Below are positions 28,472 through 37,443 of a stretch of DNA of 64,000 nucleotides, in pieces. The stretch lies in assembly GCF_022347205.1 (NCBI RefSeq), contig NZ_JAKRNE010000001.1, forward strand, positions 186,001 to 250,000. The letters are read 5' to 3'. The notes beneath the pieces were generated by a model that made no database searches, had not been told where the DNA came from, and saw nothing but the letters and a program-made list of their open reading frames with translations. A program made the position numbers and the translations under genes. The DNA is from Corynebacterium sp. ACRPO (lineage in GTDB: Bacteria; Actinomycetota; Actinomycetes; Mycobacteriales; Mycobacteriaceae). The first letter of the stretch is position 1, and each line of letters begins with the position of its first letter.

Positions 28472-28716
28472 TTGCGGTGGCTAAATCTACACCGCACCAA
28501 ATTCAAACACCTAATTGGCTGGGCAGGAGTGCACATCAGAGGGGGCCGGCCTGTGGTCCACTGCCTTCGGAGAATCACACCAGTGTGTTTTGGGATGGCC
28601 CGAATGTGAAAAACGGGTGCCGGAAAGAATGCCGCTGGGCTGGGGATTTGGAAACTGGCGCGGAGCACGATAATGTTTCTTCTCGCACCGCAACGGTACA
28701 AAGTTTGCGGGGCAAT
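28472..28716. other. Intergenic region between divergent tRNA genes
   Basis: 245 bases. It holds an inverted repeat tgcggtg/caccgca (28473-28496) around the minus-strand tRNA-Val promoter. A possible plus-strand promoter for the tRNA cluster has TTGGAA at 28648-28653 and GATAAT at 28669-28674, but the spacer is short (15). No credible coding sequence was found. Confidence 0.5.
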
Positions 28717-28789
28717 GCGGATGTAGCGCAGTTGGTAGCGCATCACCTTGCCAAGGTGAGGGTCGCGAGTTCGAGTCTCGTCATCCGCT
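28717..28789 (+). tRNA. tRNA-Gly (anticodon GCC), copy 1
   Basis: Acceptor gcggatg/catccgc, anticodon stem tcacc/ggtga with loop ttGCCaa, T arm gcgagttcgagtctcgt. The CCA end is encoded (28790-28792). Identical to copies at 28950 and 29270. Confidence 0.97.
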
Positions 28790-28839
28790 CCACGCTTTTC
28801 TAAGGGTTCTCCCGTGAAGAGTGATTCTAAATGAATAAC

Positions 28840-28911
28840 GCGCGATTAGCTCAGTGGGAGAGCGCTTCCCTGACACGGAAGAGGTCACTGGTTCAATCCC
28901 AGTATCGCGCA
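28840..28911 (+). tRNA. tRNA-Val (anticodon GAC), copy 1
   Basis: Acceptor gcgcgat/atcgcgc, anticodon stem cttcc/ggaag with loop ctGACac. CCA not encoded. Identical to the copy at 29154. Confidence 0.97.
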
Positions 28912-28949
28912 CAAGGACATTGTCCTAGAAACCGGGCCTGGTTTCGCAT

Positions 28950-29022
28950 GCGGATGTAGCGCAGTTGGTAGCGCATCACCTTGCCAAGGTGAGGGTCGCG
29001 AGTTCGAGTCTCGTCATCCGCT
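28950..29022 (+). tRNA. tRNA-Gly (anticodon GCC), copy 2
   Basis: Same sequence as copy 1, with CCA encoded at 29023-29025. Confidence 0.97.
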
Positions 29023-29055
29023 CCAGCACTGTATTGTGTGAGGCGGTATCGCCAC

Positions 29056-29126
29056 GGTGGAATGGCCGAGTGGTGAGGCAACGGTCTGCAAAACCGTGCA
29101 CACGGGTTCGATTCCCGTTTCCACCT
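29056..29126 (+). tRNA. tRNA-Cys (anticodon GCA)
   Basis: Acceptor ggtggaa/ttccacc, anticodon stem acggt/accgt with loop ctGCAaa, T arm cgggttcgattcccg. 71 bases; CCA not encoded. Confidence 0.96.
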
Positions 29127-29131
29127 CAACT

Positions 29132-29153
29132 TCTTAATGCCTTCGGGCATTAA
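29132..29153 (+). other. Spacer hairpin between tRNA-Cys and tRNA-Val
   Basis: cttaatgcc / gggcattaag pairs around a short loop, ending at the base before the tRNA-Val 5' end. Possibly an RNA-processing hairpin. Confidence 0.4.
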
Positions 29154-29225
29154 GCGCGATTAGCTCAGTGGGAGAGCGCTTCCCTGACACGGAAGAGGTC
29201 ACTGGTTCAATCCCAGTATCGCGCA
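29154..29225 (+). tRNA. tRNA-Val (anticodon GAC), copy 2
   Basis: Identical to copy 1. Confidence 0.97.
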
Positions 29226-29269
29226 CGAGAGTCCCTTTTGGGGCTCTGCAACAAACTCCGGTTTGTTGT

Positions 29270-29342
29270 GCGGATGTAGCGCAGTTGGTAGCGCATCACC
29301 TTGCCAAGGTGAGGGTCGCGAGTTCGAGTCTCGTCATCCGCT
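29270..29342 (+). tRNA. tRNA-Gly (anticodon GCC), copy 3
   Basis: Identical to copies 1 and 2, with CCA encoded. Two spacer hairpins (agagtccc/gggctct and caacaaac/gtttgttg) precede it. Confidence 0.97.
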
Positions 29343-29348
29343 CCACAT

Positions 29349-29376
29349 AGCCGCTCCAGAAATGGAGCGGCTTTTT
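29349..29376 (+). terminator. Terminator of the tRNA cluster
   Basis: Perfect 10-bp stem agccgctcca / tggagcggct with a gaaa loop, followed by tttt. Classic intrinsic terminator 7 bases after the last tRNA. Confidence 0.92.
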
Positions 29377-29562
29377 CTATGTCTACATGTGCTCGTTCTC
29401 AGGCCCGCTTTTCCGCGACCCCACTTCGAGGCATCCAGGGGTAAGAACTCTCGCAATTGAGTTGCCATGCCTTAAATAGTGATAAATGCCTCTTTTTATT
29501 TCTGAAAAGGAACTCATTCCCAGTTCGCGCCGACATATGACTCGACGCGCTGCTTATCGCGA

Positions 29563-29593
29563 TTGCCGCTCCGGCAAACCGCGCGGCTAGTAT
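29563..29593 (+). promoter_or_regulatory. Promoter and palindromic operator candidate of the copC-PCuAC-DyP operon
   Basis: A perfect palindrome TTGCCG-CTC-CGGCAA lies at 29563-29577, and a -10-like TAGTAT at 29588-29593. The left arm TTGCCG could serve as the -35 (19-bp spacing), so a repressor bound here would block polymerase. Confidence 0.45.
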
Positions 29594-29639
29594 GTCTGAC
29601 AATTCAACTTGTGCATTTTCAACACAAAAGGAGCTATCT

Positions 29640-30206
29640 ATGGGCTACCGCGTACCTTGGCTGCGCCGCACGGCGGCAGCAGTCGGCACTGCAGCACTGG
29701 TTCTGGCCGGGTCGATGCCTGCCGCCTTCGCGCACGACTCCGTTATTGGCGGTTCTGTCAAAGACGGCGACCAACTCGACGAGTTTCCTAAGGAAATCAC
29801 CCTCGAGTTCTCTGGCATTCCCAAAGAAGACTTCAACACCTTTGCCGTGACCAACGTGGATACTGGTGAAAAAATCTTTAGCCAGGAACCAAAGCTCCAT
29901 GAGCGGGATCTCACCATTGAAACTCCTGCGGATGTCCAACCTGGGCCGGGTAACTACCAGGTGGGCTTCCAGATCACTTCTTCGGACGGACACGCTACCC
30001 GCGGGGGAGTGGAATTCTCCGTCAAGGGTGACGCGGCCGAGAGTACCGAGGCGGCTGAAGCTGATTCGGCGTCCCAGGATGGGGATGAGGGCTTGCCGAC
30101 CGCGCTAAAAATCATCCTGGGTGTGGGCGGCGTTTTGGCAATTGCCGCAGTAGTTGCCCTATTTATTGCCAAGTCTCGTCGCATTGATTCGAAAGGTGAA
30201 AAATAA
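29640..30206 (+). CDS. CopC-domain envelope protein, membrane anchored
   Basis: 188 residues from the ATG at 29640 after AAAGGAG. Signal peptide ends at AAFA; the mature protein begins HDSV, giving the N-terminal His that binds copper in CopC proteins. The CopC Ig-like domain spans about residues 31-135, with the conserved SSDGHATRGGVEF near its end. An acidic spacer and one C-terminal transmembrane helix (about 158-180) tether it outside the membrane. It overlaps the next gene by 1 base. Likely a copper-binding or delivery protein. Confidence 0.88.
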   Translation: MGYRVPWLRRTAAAVGTAALVLAGSMPAAFAHDSVIGGSVKDGDQLDEFPKEITLEFSGIPKEDFNTFAVTNVDTGEKIFSQEPKLHERDLTIETPADVQPGPGNYQVGFQITSSDGHATRGGVEFSVKGDAAESTEAAEADSASQDGDEGLPTALKIILGVGGVLAIAAVVALFIAKSRRIDSKGEK

Positions 30207-30802
30207 TGTCCAAGATTTCTAGCATCGCCCTTGTGGGCTTGACTGTGGCCGGCCTCGCCCTGGCGGGTTGCTCACCACAAAACCAAAATGATTCCACCGA
30301 GTCGAAGGCAGATGCTTCCACTAGTGTCGGGAAAACACCCTCCGCTGCGGAATCTAAAGAACTGACCTTTGAGGATGCTGTCGTGCGCGCCAATGAGGAC
30401 AAGGACATGACCGCCATCTTTGGCACCTTGGTCAACCATTCCGATAAGGACATCACCATCACTGGATTTTCCACCAGTCTCAATGCCAAGGTGAACCAGA
30501 TGCATGAGACTGTCGATGGCAAGATGCAGGAAATGTCGAGCCCATTGGTAGTTAAAGCTGGCGAATCCCACGAGCTGGCACCTGGTGGTGACCACTTCAT
30601 GCTCATGGAGATGGAAAACCACATCGCTCCCGGCGAATCCCTTGACCTCAAAGTGGAACTAGAGGGCGGCGAAGAGCTCGATCTGGGCGAGATTCAAACG
30701 CGCAGCATGCCCGCCGGCGATGAGGACTACGGCGATATGGCAGGCCACGGTATGGAAGGCCACGGTATGGCAGGCCACGGTATGGAAGGCCACAATCACT
30801 AG
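30206..30802 (+). CDS. PCu(A)C-domain copper chaperone lipoprotein with Met/His tail
   Basis: 198 residues. Lipoprotein signal with lipobox LAGC (Cys22). The PCu(A)C domain (about 50-170) holds the copper-ligand pattern MHETVDGKMQEM followed by GGDHFML, i.e. H/M...HxM. The C-terminal 21 residues repeat MAGHG/MEGHG units, four in all, ending HNH; 30-base DNA repeats encode them. The PCu(A)C family delivers Cu(I) to secreted cuproproteins. Cotranslated with the CopC-like gene and 2 bases from the DyP gene. Confidence 0.9.
   Translation: MSKISSIALVGLTVAGLALAGCSPQNQNDSTESKADASTSVGKTPSAAESKELTFEDAVVRANEDKDMTAIFGTLVNHSDKDITITGFSTSLNAKVNQMHETVDGKMQEMSSPLVVKAGESHELAPGGDHFMLMEMENHIAPGESLDLKVELEGGEELDLGEIQTRSMPAGDEDYGDMAGHGMEGHGMAGHGMEGHNH
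30737..30796 (+). repeat. Tandem 30-base repeat encoding a Met/His-rich tail
   Basis: Two 30-base units (starting atggcaggccac) code for MAGHGMEGHG twice; the last codons diverge to HNH. Confidence 0.9.
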
Positions 30803-30804
30803 CT

Positions 30805-32031
30805 ATGTCTGGATTCAGCAGAAGGGGGTTTCTCACTGGCGCTGCGGTATCGACCAGCGCCTTCGCGTTGGCTGGCTGCGCTGATCAGGGCTCTTCCCCG
30901 GATGCTCGGGCGCAGGATGGACCTGCGCTTGCCGACGCCCTCGTGGCATTCGACGGTAAACATCAAGCGGGTATCGCTACCGCAGCGCAGGCCCACCTGA
31001 ATTTGGTGGGGTTTGATCTTAAAAGGGGCGTCGACAAGCGGGGGTTCGCCAGCCTCATGAAGCTGTGGACTGAGGACGCCCGCGCGCTGTGTACGGGGGA
31101 GGCACCACTGGGCACGCTGGAGCCAGAAATGGTGCAGCAACCCGCGAACCTGACTATCACGTGCGGTTTAGGCGAAGAGGTTTTTAACCTGCTCGGAATG
31201 GACAAGCCCCAGTGGCTGGGAGATGTCCGTTCTTTTCAACGCGATGCGCTGGAGCCCAAGTGGGGACAAAGCGATATCGTCTTGCAGATCTGCTGCGATG
31301 ATCCACTGATGAATACCTACGCCCTGCGGCACATGGTGCGCGCAGGCGAGCACTATGCCAGCGTGAAGTGGTTGCAGCAGGGCTTTATTAACGCCTACGG
31401 CAGCCAGGAAAAGGGCGCCACCGCGCGCAATATGTTCGGACAAAAGGACGGCACTGTTAACCCGCGCAGCGAGGAGGACTTCGCGGCCCAGGTGTGGATT
31501 GATAAGGGCCCGCAGTGGGCCAATGGGGGAACGGCGATGGTGGTACGCCGCATCCGCATGAACGTGGATACATGGGAAAAGCTGGATCGCTCTTCCCGCG
31601 AGAACGCTGTCGGCCGCAAGCTCGATACCGGTGCCCCACTTACCGGTAAGGATGAATTCGACGCTGCGGACTTCGATGCGGTAGATGACTATGGACTGCC
31701 GGTTATCGATAAGAACTCACACATGGCCGTGGCCGCCCCGCCCGCTGACCACCCAGAGCAGCGCATCCTACGCCGCCCGTATAACTATGAGTTAGCTCCC
31801 GATGGCAAGGACGGGCAGCTATCCAATATTGGGCAGGTTTTTATCTGCTACCAGCAGGATCCCACCAAACAATTTGAGCCTATCCAGGCCCGATTGGATG
31901 AATCTGACCTAATGAATGAATGGCTGACCCATATTGGCTCCGCTATGTATTTCTGTCCGCCGGGCACCCTTGCTGCCGATGGGCGTGAGTCATGGTGGGC
32001 AAAATCGCTCTGCGAGCATGCAGGGTTGTAG
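30805..32031 (+). CDS. Dye-decolorizing (DyP-type) heme peroxidase, Tat-exported lipoprotein
   Basis: 408 residues. Twin-arginine signal SRRGFLTG is followed by a hydrophobic core and a lipobox LAGC (about residue 25), so the enzyme is probably exported folded with heme and lipid-anchored. DyP marks: FGQKDGTVNP (GxxDG distal Asp motif), the distal Arg region around RRPYNYE, and the proximal heme-ligand His in SHMAVAAP. The gene follows the PCu(A)C chaperone in the same operon. Streptomyces has a comparable link between a DyP peroxidase and an ECuC chaperone. The natural substrate is unknown. Confidence 0.9.
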   Translation: MSGFSRRGFLTGAAVSTSAFALAGCADQGSSPDARAQDGPALADALVAFDGKHQAGIATAAQAHLNLVGFDLKRGVDKRGFASLMKLWTEDARALCTGEAPLGTLEPEMVQQPANLTITCGLGEEVFNLLGMDKPQWLGDVRSFQRDALEPKWGQSDIVLQICCDDPLMNTYALRHMVRAGEHYASVKWLQQGFINAYGSQEKGATARNMFGQKDGTVNPRSEEDFAAQVWIDKGPQWANGGTAMVVRRIRMNVDTWEKLDRSSRENAVGRKLDTGAPLTGKDEFDAADFDAVDDYGLPVIDKNSHMAVAAPPADHPEQRILRRPYNYELAPDGKDGQLSNIGQVFICYQQDPTKQFEPIQARLDESDLMNEWLTHIGSAMYFCPPGTLAADGRESWWAKSLCEHAGL

Positions 32032-32108
32032 AATAGCTATCCGTAAATTTAAATAGCGGACGCGGCCAGGTATGCCGCCGACGCACGAGCGCAAAAAGGA
32101 GCGCGATT

Positions 32109-34172
32109 ATGGCGGAACTCATCCCCGCAGTACCGGTCAATTACGATTCCTTCACCGTGCCCGCCGGCCAGGCCGTGGGCGCAGCAATGCGAGAGCTCAA
32201 CCTTCCCAATAAGGGCCCGGAGGCTGTCGTAGTCGTTCGCGGTGAGGACGGCACTCTCTTTGATTTGTCGCACACCCCAGACACGGAATCCACCTTCACC
32301 CCGGTAGCCGCCAGCGAGGAAGACGGCCGTGCCGTCATCCGCCACTCCTGCGGCCACGTTATGGCCCAAGCCGTGCAGGCCGAGTTCCCTGGCACCAAGC
32401 TGGGTATCGGCCCTGCCATTGAAAATGGCTTCTACTTCGATTTTCAGACCGCCGAGCCTTTCACACCGGAAGATCTCAAGGCGATTGAAAAGCGCATGAA
32501 GAAGATCATCAAGGGCGGCCAGCGCTTCGAGCGCCACGTCTATGAATCCGCGGAGGAAGCGGAAAAGGCCCTCGCCGAGGAGCCTTTCAAGCTCGAGCTG
32601 GTCCAAGACAAGGGCAACGTTGACCCTGACTCCGACGAGGCCGCAGAGGTCGGTTCCGGCGATCTCACCCACTATGACAACATCAACCCGCGCACCGGGG
32701 AGGTAGAGTGGTTCGATCTCTGCCGCGGACCGCACGTGCCGACCACCAAGTACATCCCGGCTTTCACGTTGACCCGTTCTTCAGCTGCCTACTGGCGCGG
32801 TGACCAGTCCAAGGCTGGCCTGCAGCGCATTTACGGCACCGCTTTTGAGTCCAAGGAGGCGCTGGAGGCCTACCAAACCATGGTGGAAGAGGCTGAAAAG
32901 CGCGACCACCGCCGCCTGGGACAGGAACTAGATCTCTTCTCCTTCCCAGATGAGATTGGCTCCGGCTTCCCGGTATTCCACCCGAATGGCGCGACCGTGC
33001 GCATGGAGATGGAAAACCACTCCCGCAACCGCCACGTACAGGCTGGGTACTCCTTTGTTAATACCCCGCATATCACCAAGGGCGACCTATTCAAGAAGTC
33101 TGGCCACCTGGACTTCTACGCCGACGGCATGTTCCCGCCGATGCAGCTCGACGGCGAATATGACGAAGAGGGCAATACCGTCAAGGAACCGCAGGACTAC
33201 TACGCCAAGCCCATGAACTGCCCGATGCACAACCTAATTTTTGCATCCCGTGGCCGTTCCTACCGCGAGCTTCCGCTGCGTCTGTTTGAGTTCGGTACCG
33301 TCTACCGTTACGAAAAGTCTGGCGTGGTCCACGGCCTGACCCGTGCCCGCGGCTTTACCCAGGATGATGCTCACATCTACTGCACCGAAGAGCAGCTGGA
33401 AGAGGAGCTGACCAAGGTCCTCGACTTCATCATTTCCTTGCTGAAGGACTACGGACTGTCTGACTTCTACCTGGAGCTTTCTACCAAGGACCCGAATAAG
33501 TTCGTCGGTTCTGATGAGATCTGGGATCGCTCTACGTCTATCCTGCAGTCGGTTGCAGAAAAATCCGGCTTGGAGCTGGTTCCGGATCCCGCAGGTGCAG
33601 CCTTCTACGGCCCGAAGATTTCGGTGCAGGCTCGCGACGCCATCGGCCGTACCTGGCAGATGTCTACCGTGCAGTTGGACTTCAACCTGCCGGAGCGCTT
33701 CGAGCTGGAATACACTGCGTCGGACGGCACGAAGAAGCGCCCAATCATGATTCACCGTGCGCTCTTCGGCTCCATCGAGCGATTCTTTGGCGTCCTGCTG
33801 GAGCACTACGCCGGCGCCTTCCCAGCATGGCTGGCACCGCACCAGGTGGTGGGCATTCCGGTGGCTGATGAATTCTCCCCGCACCTCGAAGAGGTTGCCG
33901 CCCAGCTGCGTCAGAAGGGTATCCGCGCCGATGTGGATACCTCTGATGACCGCATGCAGAAGAAGATTCGCAACCACACCACCGGCAAGGTTCCGTTCAT
34001 GCTGGTGGCTGGCGCACGCGACGTAGAAGCTGATGCCGTATCCTTCCGCTTCCTCGACGGTACCCAGGTCAATGGTGTGCCGGTAAAGGAAGCCGTGGAG
34101 CTCATCGCCGCATGGGTAGCAGAGCGCAACAACGAGCAACCGACCGAAGAGCTCATCAGTGCCCGACGCTAA
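32109..34172 (+). CDS. thrS: Threonyl-tRNA synthetase
   Basis: 687 residues, ATG after AAAGGAG. TGS domain (about 1-65), editing domain with [10 protein letters not shown], class II catalytic core with the zinc Cys in [10 protein letters not shown], motif 2 near [19 protein letters not shown], and anticodon-binding domain at the C-terminus ([12 protein letters not shown]). No T-box leader was found upstream. The next gene overlaps by 14 bases. Confidence 0.97.
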   Translation: MAELIPAVPVNYDSFTVPAGQAVGAAMRELNLPNKGPEAVVVVRGEDGTLFDLSHTPDTESTFTPVAASEEDGRAVIRHSCGHVMAQAVQAEFPGTKLGIGPAIENGFYFDFQTAEPFTPEDLKAIEKRMKKIIKGGQRFERHVYESAEEAEKALAEEPFKLELVQDKGNVDPDSDEAAEVGSGDLTHYDNINPRTGEVEWFDLCRGPHVPTTKYIPAFTLTRSSAAYWRGDQSKAGLQRIYGTAFESKEALEAYQTMVEEAEKRDHRRLGQELDLFSFPDEIGSGFPVFHPNGATVRMEMENHSRNRHVQAGYSFVNTPHITKGDLFKKSGHLDFYADGMFPPMQLDGEYDEEGNTVKEPQDYYAKPMNCPMHNLIFASRGRSYRELPLRLFEFGTVYRYEKSGVVHGLTRARGFTQDDAHIYCTEEQLEEELTKVLDFIISLLKDYGLSDFYLELSTKDPNKFVGSDEIWDRSTSILQSVAEKSGLELVPDPAGAAFYGPKISVQARDAIGRTWQMSTVQLDFNLPERFELEYTASDGTKKRPIMIHRALFGSIERFFGVLLEHYAGAFPAWLAPHQVVGIPVADEFSPHLEEVAAQLRQKGIRADVDTSDDRMQKKIRNHTTGKVPFMLVAGARDVEADAVSFRFLDGTQVNGVPVKEAVELIAAWVAERNNEQPTEELISARR

Positions 34173-34758
34173 AGAGACACACGAAACCGACAGCTCCGCC
34201 GTCGCTGAAAACCAAGCTTCGGTGGAGACCTTCGTTGACTCAGGTGCTGGCGAGCCGGACCGCCTAGAGCGGTTATGGGCGCCTTATCGCATGGCCTATA
34301 TTGCCAAGCGATCAAAGGATCCCTTCGTCGAAGCCCCACAGGGCAGCGATGAAGACGGGCTCATCATTGCTCGCGGCAAGACGGTCTATGCATTGCTGAA
34401 CCTGTTTCCGTACAACGCCGGGCACCTCATGGTGGTGCCGTATCGCAAGGAATCGCAGCTCGAGAACCTCACGCAAGAGGAATCTCAGGAGCTGATGGCC
34501 TTCGCGCAAAAAGCAGTCCGGGTACTCAAGAGAGTTTCGCACCCAGAAGCCATCAACGTGGGCCTGAACCTGGGGCGCGCTTCGGGCGGCTCGGTGGGAG
34601 ATCACCTGCACCTACATGTGGTGCCAAGGTGGCCCGGGGATAGTAACTTTATGACTGTCCTCGATGGGACTAAGGTATTACCGCAGCTTCTGCAGGATAC
34701 GCGCCGCGTACTGGCAGAAGGATGGCGCGAGATGGAAGAGGAGGATTCGCGTGCTTAG
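34159..34758 (+). CDS. HIT-family nucleotide hydrolase/transferase
   Basis: 199 residues. GTG start inside the thrS 3' end. After about 40 variable residues, the HIT domain (about 45-175) has [14 protein letters not shown] and the triad [10 protein letters not shown]. Relatives are AP4A-phosphorylase/adenylyl-hydrolase enzymes. The thrS-HIT-pgsA order is the mycobacterial arrangement (Rv2614c-Rv2612c). Confidence 0.9.
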   Translation: MPDAKETHETDSSAVAENQASVETFVDSGAGEPDRLERLWAPYRMAYIAKRSKDPFVEAPQGSDEDGLIIARGKTVYALLNLFPYNAGHLMVVPYRKESQLENLTQEESQELMAFAQKAVRVLKRVSHPEAINVGLNLGRASGGSVGDHLHLHVVPRWPGDSNFMTVLDGTKVLPQLLQDTRRVLAEGWREMEEEDSRA

Positions 34759-35356
34759 CGTGCATGGGCGAAAGCCCGCTGCCGTGGTGGTGGAACCTAT
34801 AGCCAAGGCCTTTTTGAAGCTAGGTCTGACCCCGAATGTGGTCACGGTTGTGGGTACCATAGTCACCATTGCGATTTCGGTGATCCTCATTCCTACCGGC
34901 CATCTTTTTTCCGCTGCCGTTTTGTCCGGCCTCTTCGCCGCTTTCGACATGCTCGATGGCACCATGGCGCGCTTGACCGGCAAGGCTACTGCCTTTGGTG
35001 CGACCTTGGATGCCTCCTGTGATCGCATCACCGATGGCGCATTGTTCAGTGCTATTGCATGGTGGCTGATTTATTCTGCGGATTCTTCCCGCATCACGGT
35101 TATTGCCTGCTTTGTCACCTTGGTATGTTCCCAGGTCATTTCCTATATCAAGGCTAGGGGAGAAGCGTCCGGATTCACGATGGTTGGCGGCCTGATCGAG
35201 CGCCCCGAGCGGCTCATTTTGGGCTTGGGCGGCATCGGCCTCGAAGGCCTAGGCGTACCGCATGCCATTGAGGTAGCGCTGTGGATCTTGGCCGTTGGCT
35301 CCGTTTTTACCGTGTGCCAGCGTATGGTTATTGCTGCCCGCCAGGAGCAGCAGTAG
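34751..35356 (+). CDS. pgsA: CDP-alcohol phosphatidyltransferase, phosphatidylinositol-phosphate synthase
   Basis: 201 residues from the GTG at 34751, preceded by GAGGAGG. The enzyme joins CDP-diacylglycerol to inositol-1-phosphate in the membrane, starting PI and PIM synthesis. The signature D-G-x2-A-R-x8-G-x3-D-x3-D is in DMLDGTMARLTG and FGATLDASCDRITD. About six transmembrane helices. It overlaps the HIT gene and precedes the PIM acyltransferase and pimA, which supports the PI role. Confidence 0.92.
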   Translation: MLSVHGRKPAAVVVEPIAKAFLKLGLTPNVVTVVGTIVTIAISVILIPTGHLFSAAVLSGLFAAFDMLDGTMARLTGKATAFGATLDASCDRITDGALFSAIAWWLIYSADSSRITVIACFVTLVCSQVISYIKARGEASGFTMVGGLIERPERLILGLGGIGLEGLGVPHAIEVALWILAVGSVFTVCQRMVIAARQEQQ

Positions 35357-35395
35357 CTCGTACTGCACCACCTAATACCAGGAGGTTGTGACACC

Positions 35396-36340
35396 ATGTG
35401 GGATAGAGAAGACCTCTCCGCGGCGGGTTACCTCGCGGGATGGAAGGTGGTGCGCCGTCTGCCCGAGCCCATTGCGCGCACGCTTTTTCGCTGGGGTGCG
35501 GACTACGCAAGTGGCAACGGTCGCGGAATGGAGGGCTTGCACCGCAACCTAGCGCGAGTGGTGGGCCCAGAAAACGTTACCCGCGCCTTGGTGCGCGATT
35601 CCGTGCGCTCCTATATGCGCTACTGGATGGAGGCGTTCCGCCTGCCAGCTATCCACGGTGATGCCGGGTTGCATCAGCGCTTGCTCAGCGGCTTAGAAGG
35701 CCTCGAGCATTTTGATGCTTCGGCTCAATCCGGCCGCGGTACTATTTTGGCTCTGCCGCATTCCGGTAATTGGGATATGGCGGGTGTCTTCCTCGTCGGT
35801 CATTATGGCCAGTTCACCACCGTTGCGGAGCGCCTTAAGCCCGCAGTGCTTTTTGACGCCTTTGTGGACTACCGCGAAACCCTCGGCTTTGAGGTTCTTC
35901 CCCTCACCGGCGGCGAAGCCTCGCCTTTCGCCCGCCTCAAAAAGGTGCTGGAAGCCGGTGGCGTGGTCTGCCTGCTGGCTGAGCGCGACCTGACCCGAAG
36001 CGGCGTTACCGTGGATTTCATGGGGGAAAAGGCCAATATGGCCGCCGGTCCCGCACAGCTGGCCCTAGAGACTGGCGCCGCCCTGCACGTGGTGCACTCG
36101 TGGTTTGCAGGCGAAGGCTGGGGACTATCGGTCTCCCCTGAGCTTGAGGTAACGGACCTGCAGGAGACAACTCAGCGCATGGCCGATGGCTTCGCCGCCA
36201 ATATCCGCCGCCACCCGGAGGATTGGCATATGCTGCAGCCGCAGTGGAATGTGGACATAGAGAGGCGTCGGCAAGCGCGGGCAGCCAAAAATACCCGCAA
36301 TGCCCGCCACACCGGGCCATCACAGGAAGGGGAGAGCTAG
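35396..36340 (+). CDS. Phosphatidylinositol mannoside acyltransferase (LpxL/HtrB family)
   Basis: 314 residues, ATG after AGGAGG. Adds an acyl chain to the mannose of PIM1/PIM2 on the inner face of the membrane. Acyltransferase motif HSGNWD (H-x4-D) near residue 120, with LLAERDLTRSG and the FMGEKANMAAGPAQLA block downstream. A charged tail ends the protein. Located between pgsA and pimA as in mycobacteria (PatA). Confidence 0.9.
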   Translation: MWDREDLSAAGYLAGWKVVRRLPEPIARTLFRWGADYASGNGRGMEGLHRNLARVVGPENVTRALVRDSVRSYMRYWMEAFRLPAIHGDAGLHQRLLSGLEGLEHFDASAQSGRGTILALPHSGNWDMAGVFLVGHYGQFTTVAERLKPAVLFDAFVDYRETLGFEVLPLTGGEASPFARLKKVLEAGGVVCLLAERDLTRSGVTVDFMGEKANMAAGPAQLALETGAALHVVHSWFAGEGWGLSVSPELEVTDLQETTQRMADGFAANIRRHPEDWHMLQPQWNVDIERRRQARAAKNTRNARHTGPSQEGES

Positions 36341-37443
36341 TGCGCATAGGAATCGTATGCCCCTACTCCTTCGATGAACCAGGCGGAGTTCAAGCCCATA
36401 TCCTTGATCTAGCCACAGTTTTCATTGAGCAAGGGCACCATGTACAAGTCATTGGCCCCGCTGCGGAATCCACCCAGCTGCCGGATTTCGTAGTCAAGGG
36501 AGGGCCGGCTTTCCCCATCGCGTATAACGGTTCGGTGGCCCGCCTGTCCGTGGGACCCCACGTCACGCGCAAGGTTAAGCAATTCATCAAGGAGGGCGAC
36601 TTCGATGTCTTGCACATCCATGAGCCGAACTCCCCGAGCTTTTCCATGACCGCGTTGGCCGTGGCCCAAGGTCCACTGGTGGCGACCTACCACGCCTCCG
36701 CATCGAGCTCCCTGGTGCTGACCCTGGCCAAACCTTTCCTTGTTCCCTTCTTGGAAAAGATCCGGGGTGGCATCGCGGTATCCGATATGGCGCGGCGGTG
36801 GCAGGTGGAGCAACTGGGTGGCGACCCGGTCCTTATTCCCAACGGCGTGGATACGTCGGTCTACGCGCAGGCTCGGCGCCGCAGCCCGGCCAAGGCCCCC
36901 GGCGATCCCCTGGAAGTTGTCTTCTTGGGACGGTTGGACGAACCTCGCAAAGGCCTCGATATCCTGCTGAGCGCGCTCCGCCAAGTACGCCATGATATTC
37001 GCGTGACCATCATGGGCGGTGGCCGCGCCCGCGAGGTCGAGGGCGTGGATTTTGTAGGCCGGGTCAGCGACGCCGAAAAGGCAGAAATCCTGGGCCGTGC
37101 CGATGTCTACGTGGCCCCAAATACTGGTGGCGAAAGCTTCGGTATCGTGCTCGTAGAAGCCATGGCGGCCGGCGCGGCAGTCGTTGCTTCCGATCTTGAA
37201 GCCTTCCGTGCTGTGTGCAATGCCGATTCCGACGAGGTTGCCGGCGCACTCTTTCGCAATGAAGACAGCGAGGATCTGGCTCGCGTCCTCAACGAGGTGC
37301 TTGATGATGCCGAGTATCGGGCCCAGTTGGTGCGCAATGGCGTCCAACGCGCCAGCACCTATGACTGGGATCATGTAGCGGCGGCCGTGATGCAGGTCTA
37401 CGAGACTGTCCAAGACGGTACCAAGGTGAGGGTAAAGCGTTGA
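36340..37443 (+). CDS. pimA: Phosphatidylinositol alpha-mannosyltransferase
   Basis: GT4 enzyme that transfers mannose from GDP-mannose to phosphatidylinositol. 367 residues from the GTG at 36340, which overlaps the previous stop by 1 base and follows AAGGGGAG. The N-terminal RIGIVCPYSFDEPGGVQAH motif is diagnostic, with HIHEPNSPSFS, PNGVDTSVY and the C-terminal nucleotide-binding E-x7-E in ESFGIVLVEAMAAGAAVV. Upstream in-frame starts were rejected. Confidence 0.95.
   Translation: MRIGIVCPYSFDEPGGVQAHILDLATVFIEQGHHVQVIGPAAESTQLPDFVVKGGPAFPIAYNGSVARLSVGPHVTRKVKQFIKEGDFDVLHIHEPNSPSFSMTALAVAQGPLVATYHASASSSLVLTLAKPFLVPFLEKIRGGIAVSDMARRWQVEQLGGDPVLIPNGVDTSVYAQARRRSPAKAPGDPLEVVFLGRLDEPRKGLDILLSALRQVRHDIRVTIMGGGRAREVEGVDFVGRVSDAEKAEILGRADVYVAPNTGGESFGIVLVEAMAAGAAVVASDLEAFRAVCNADSDEVAGALFRNEDSEDLARVLNEVLDDAEYRAQLVRNGVQRASTYDWDHVAAAVMQVYETVQDGTKVRVKR

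Noticed and set aside
28717..29342. Repeats taken for a CRISPR array
   Set aside because: The repeated units fold as tRNA-Gly and tRNA-Val cloverleaves and are followed by a normal terminator.
32032..32108. T-box riboswitch upstream of thrS
   Set aside because: Only about 75 bases lie between the DyP gene and thrS, with no specifier loop or T-box sequence.
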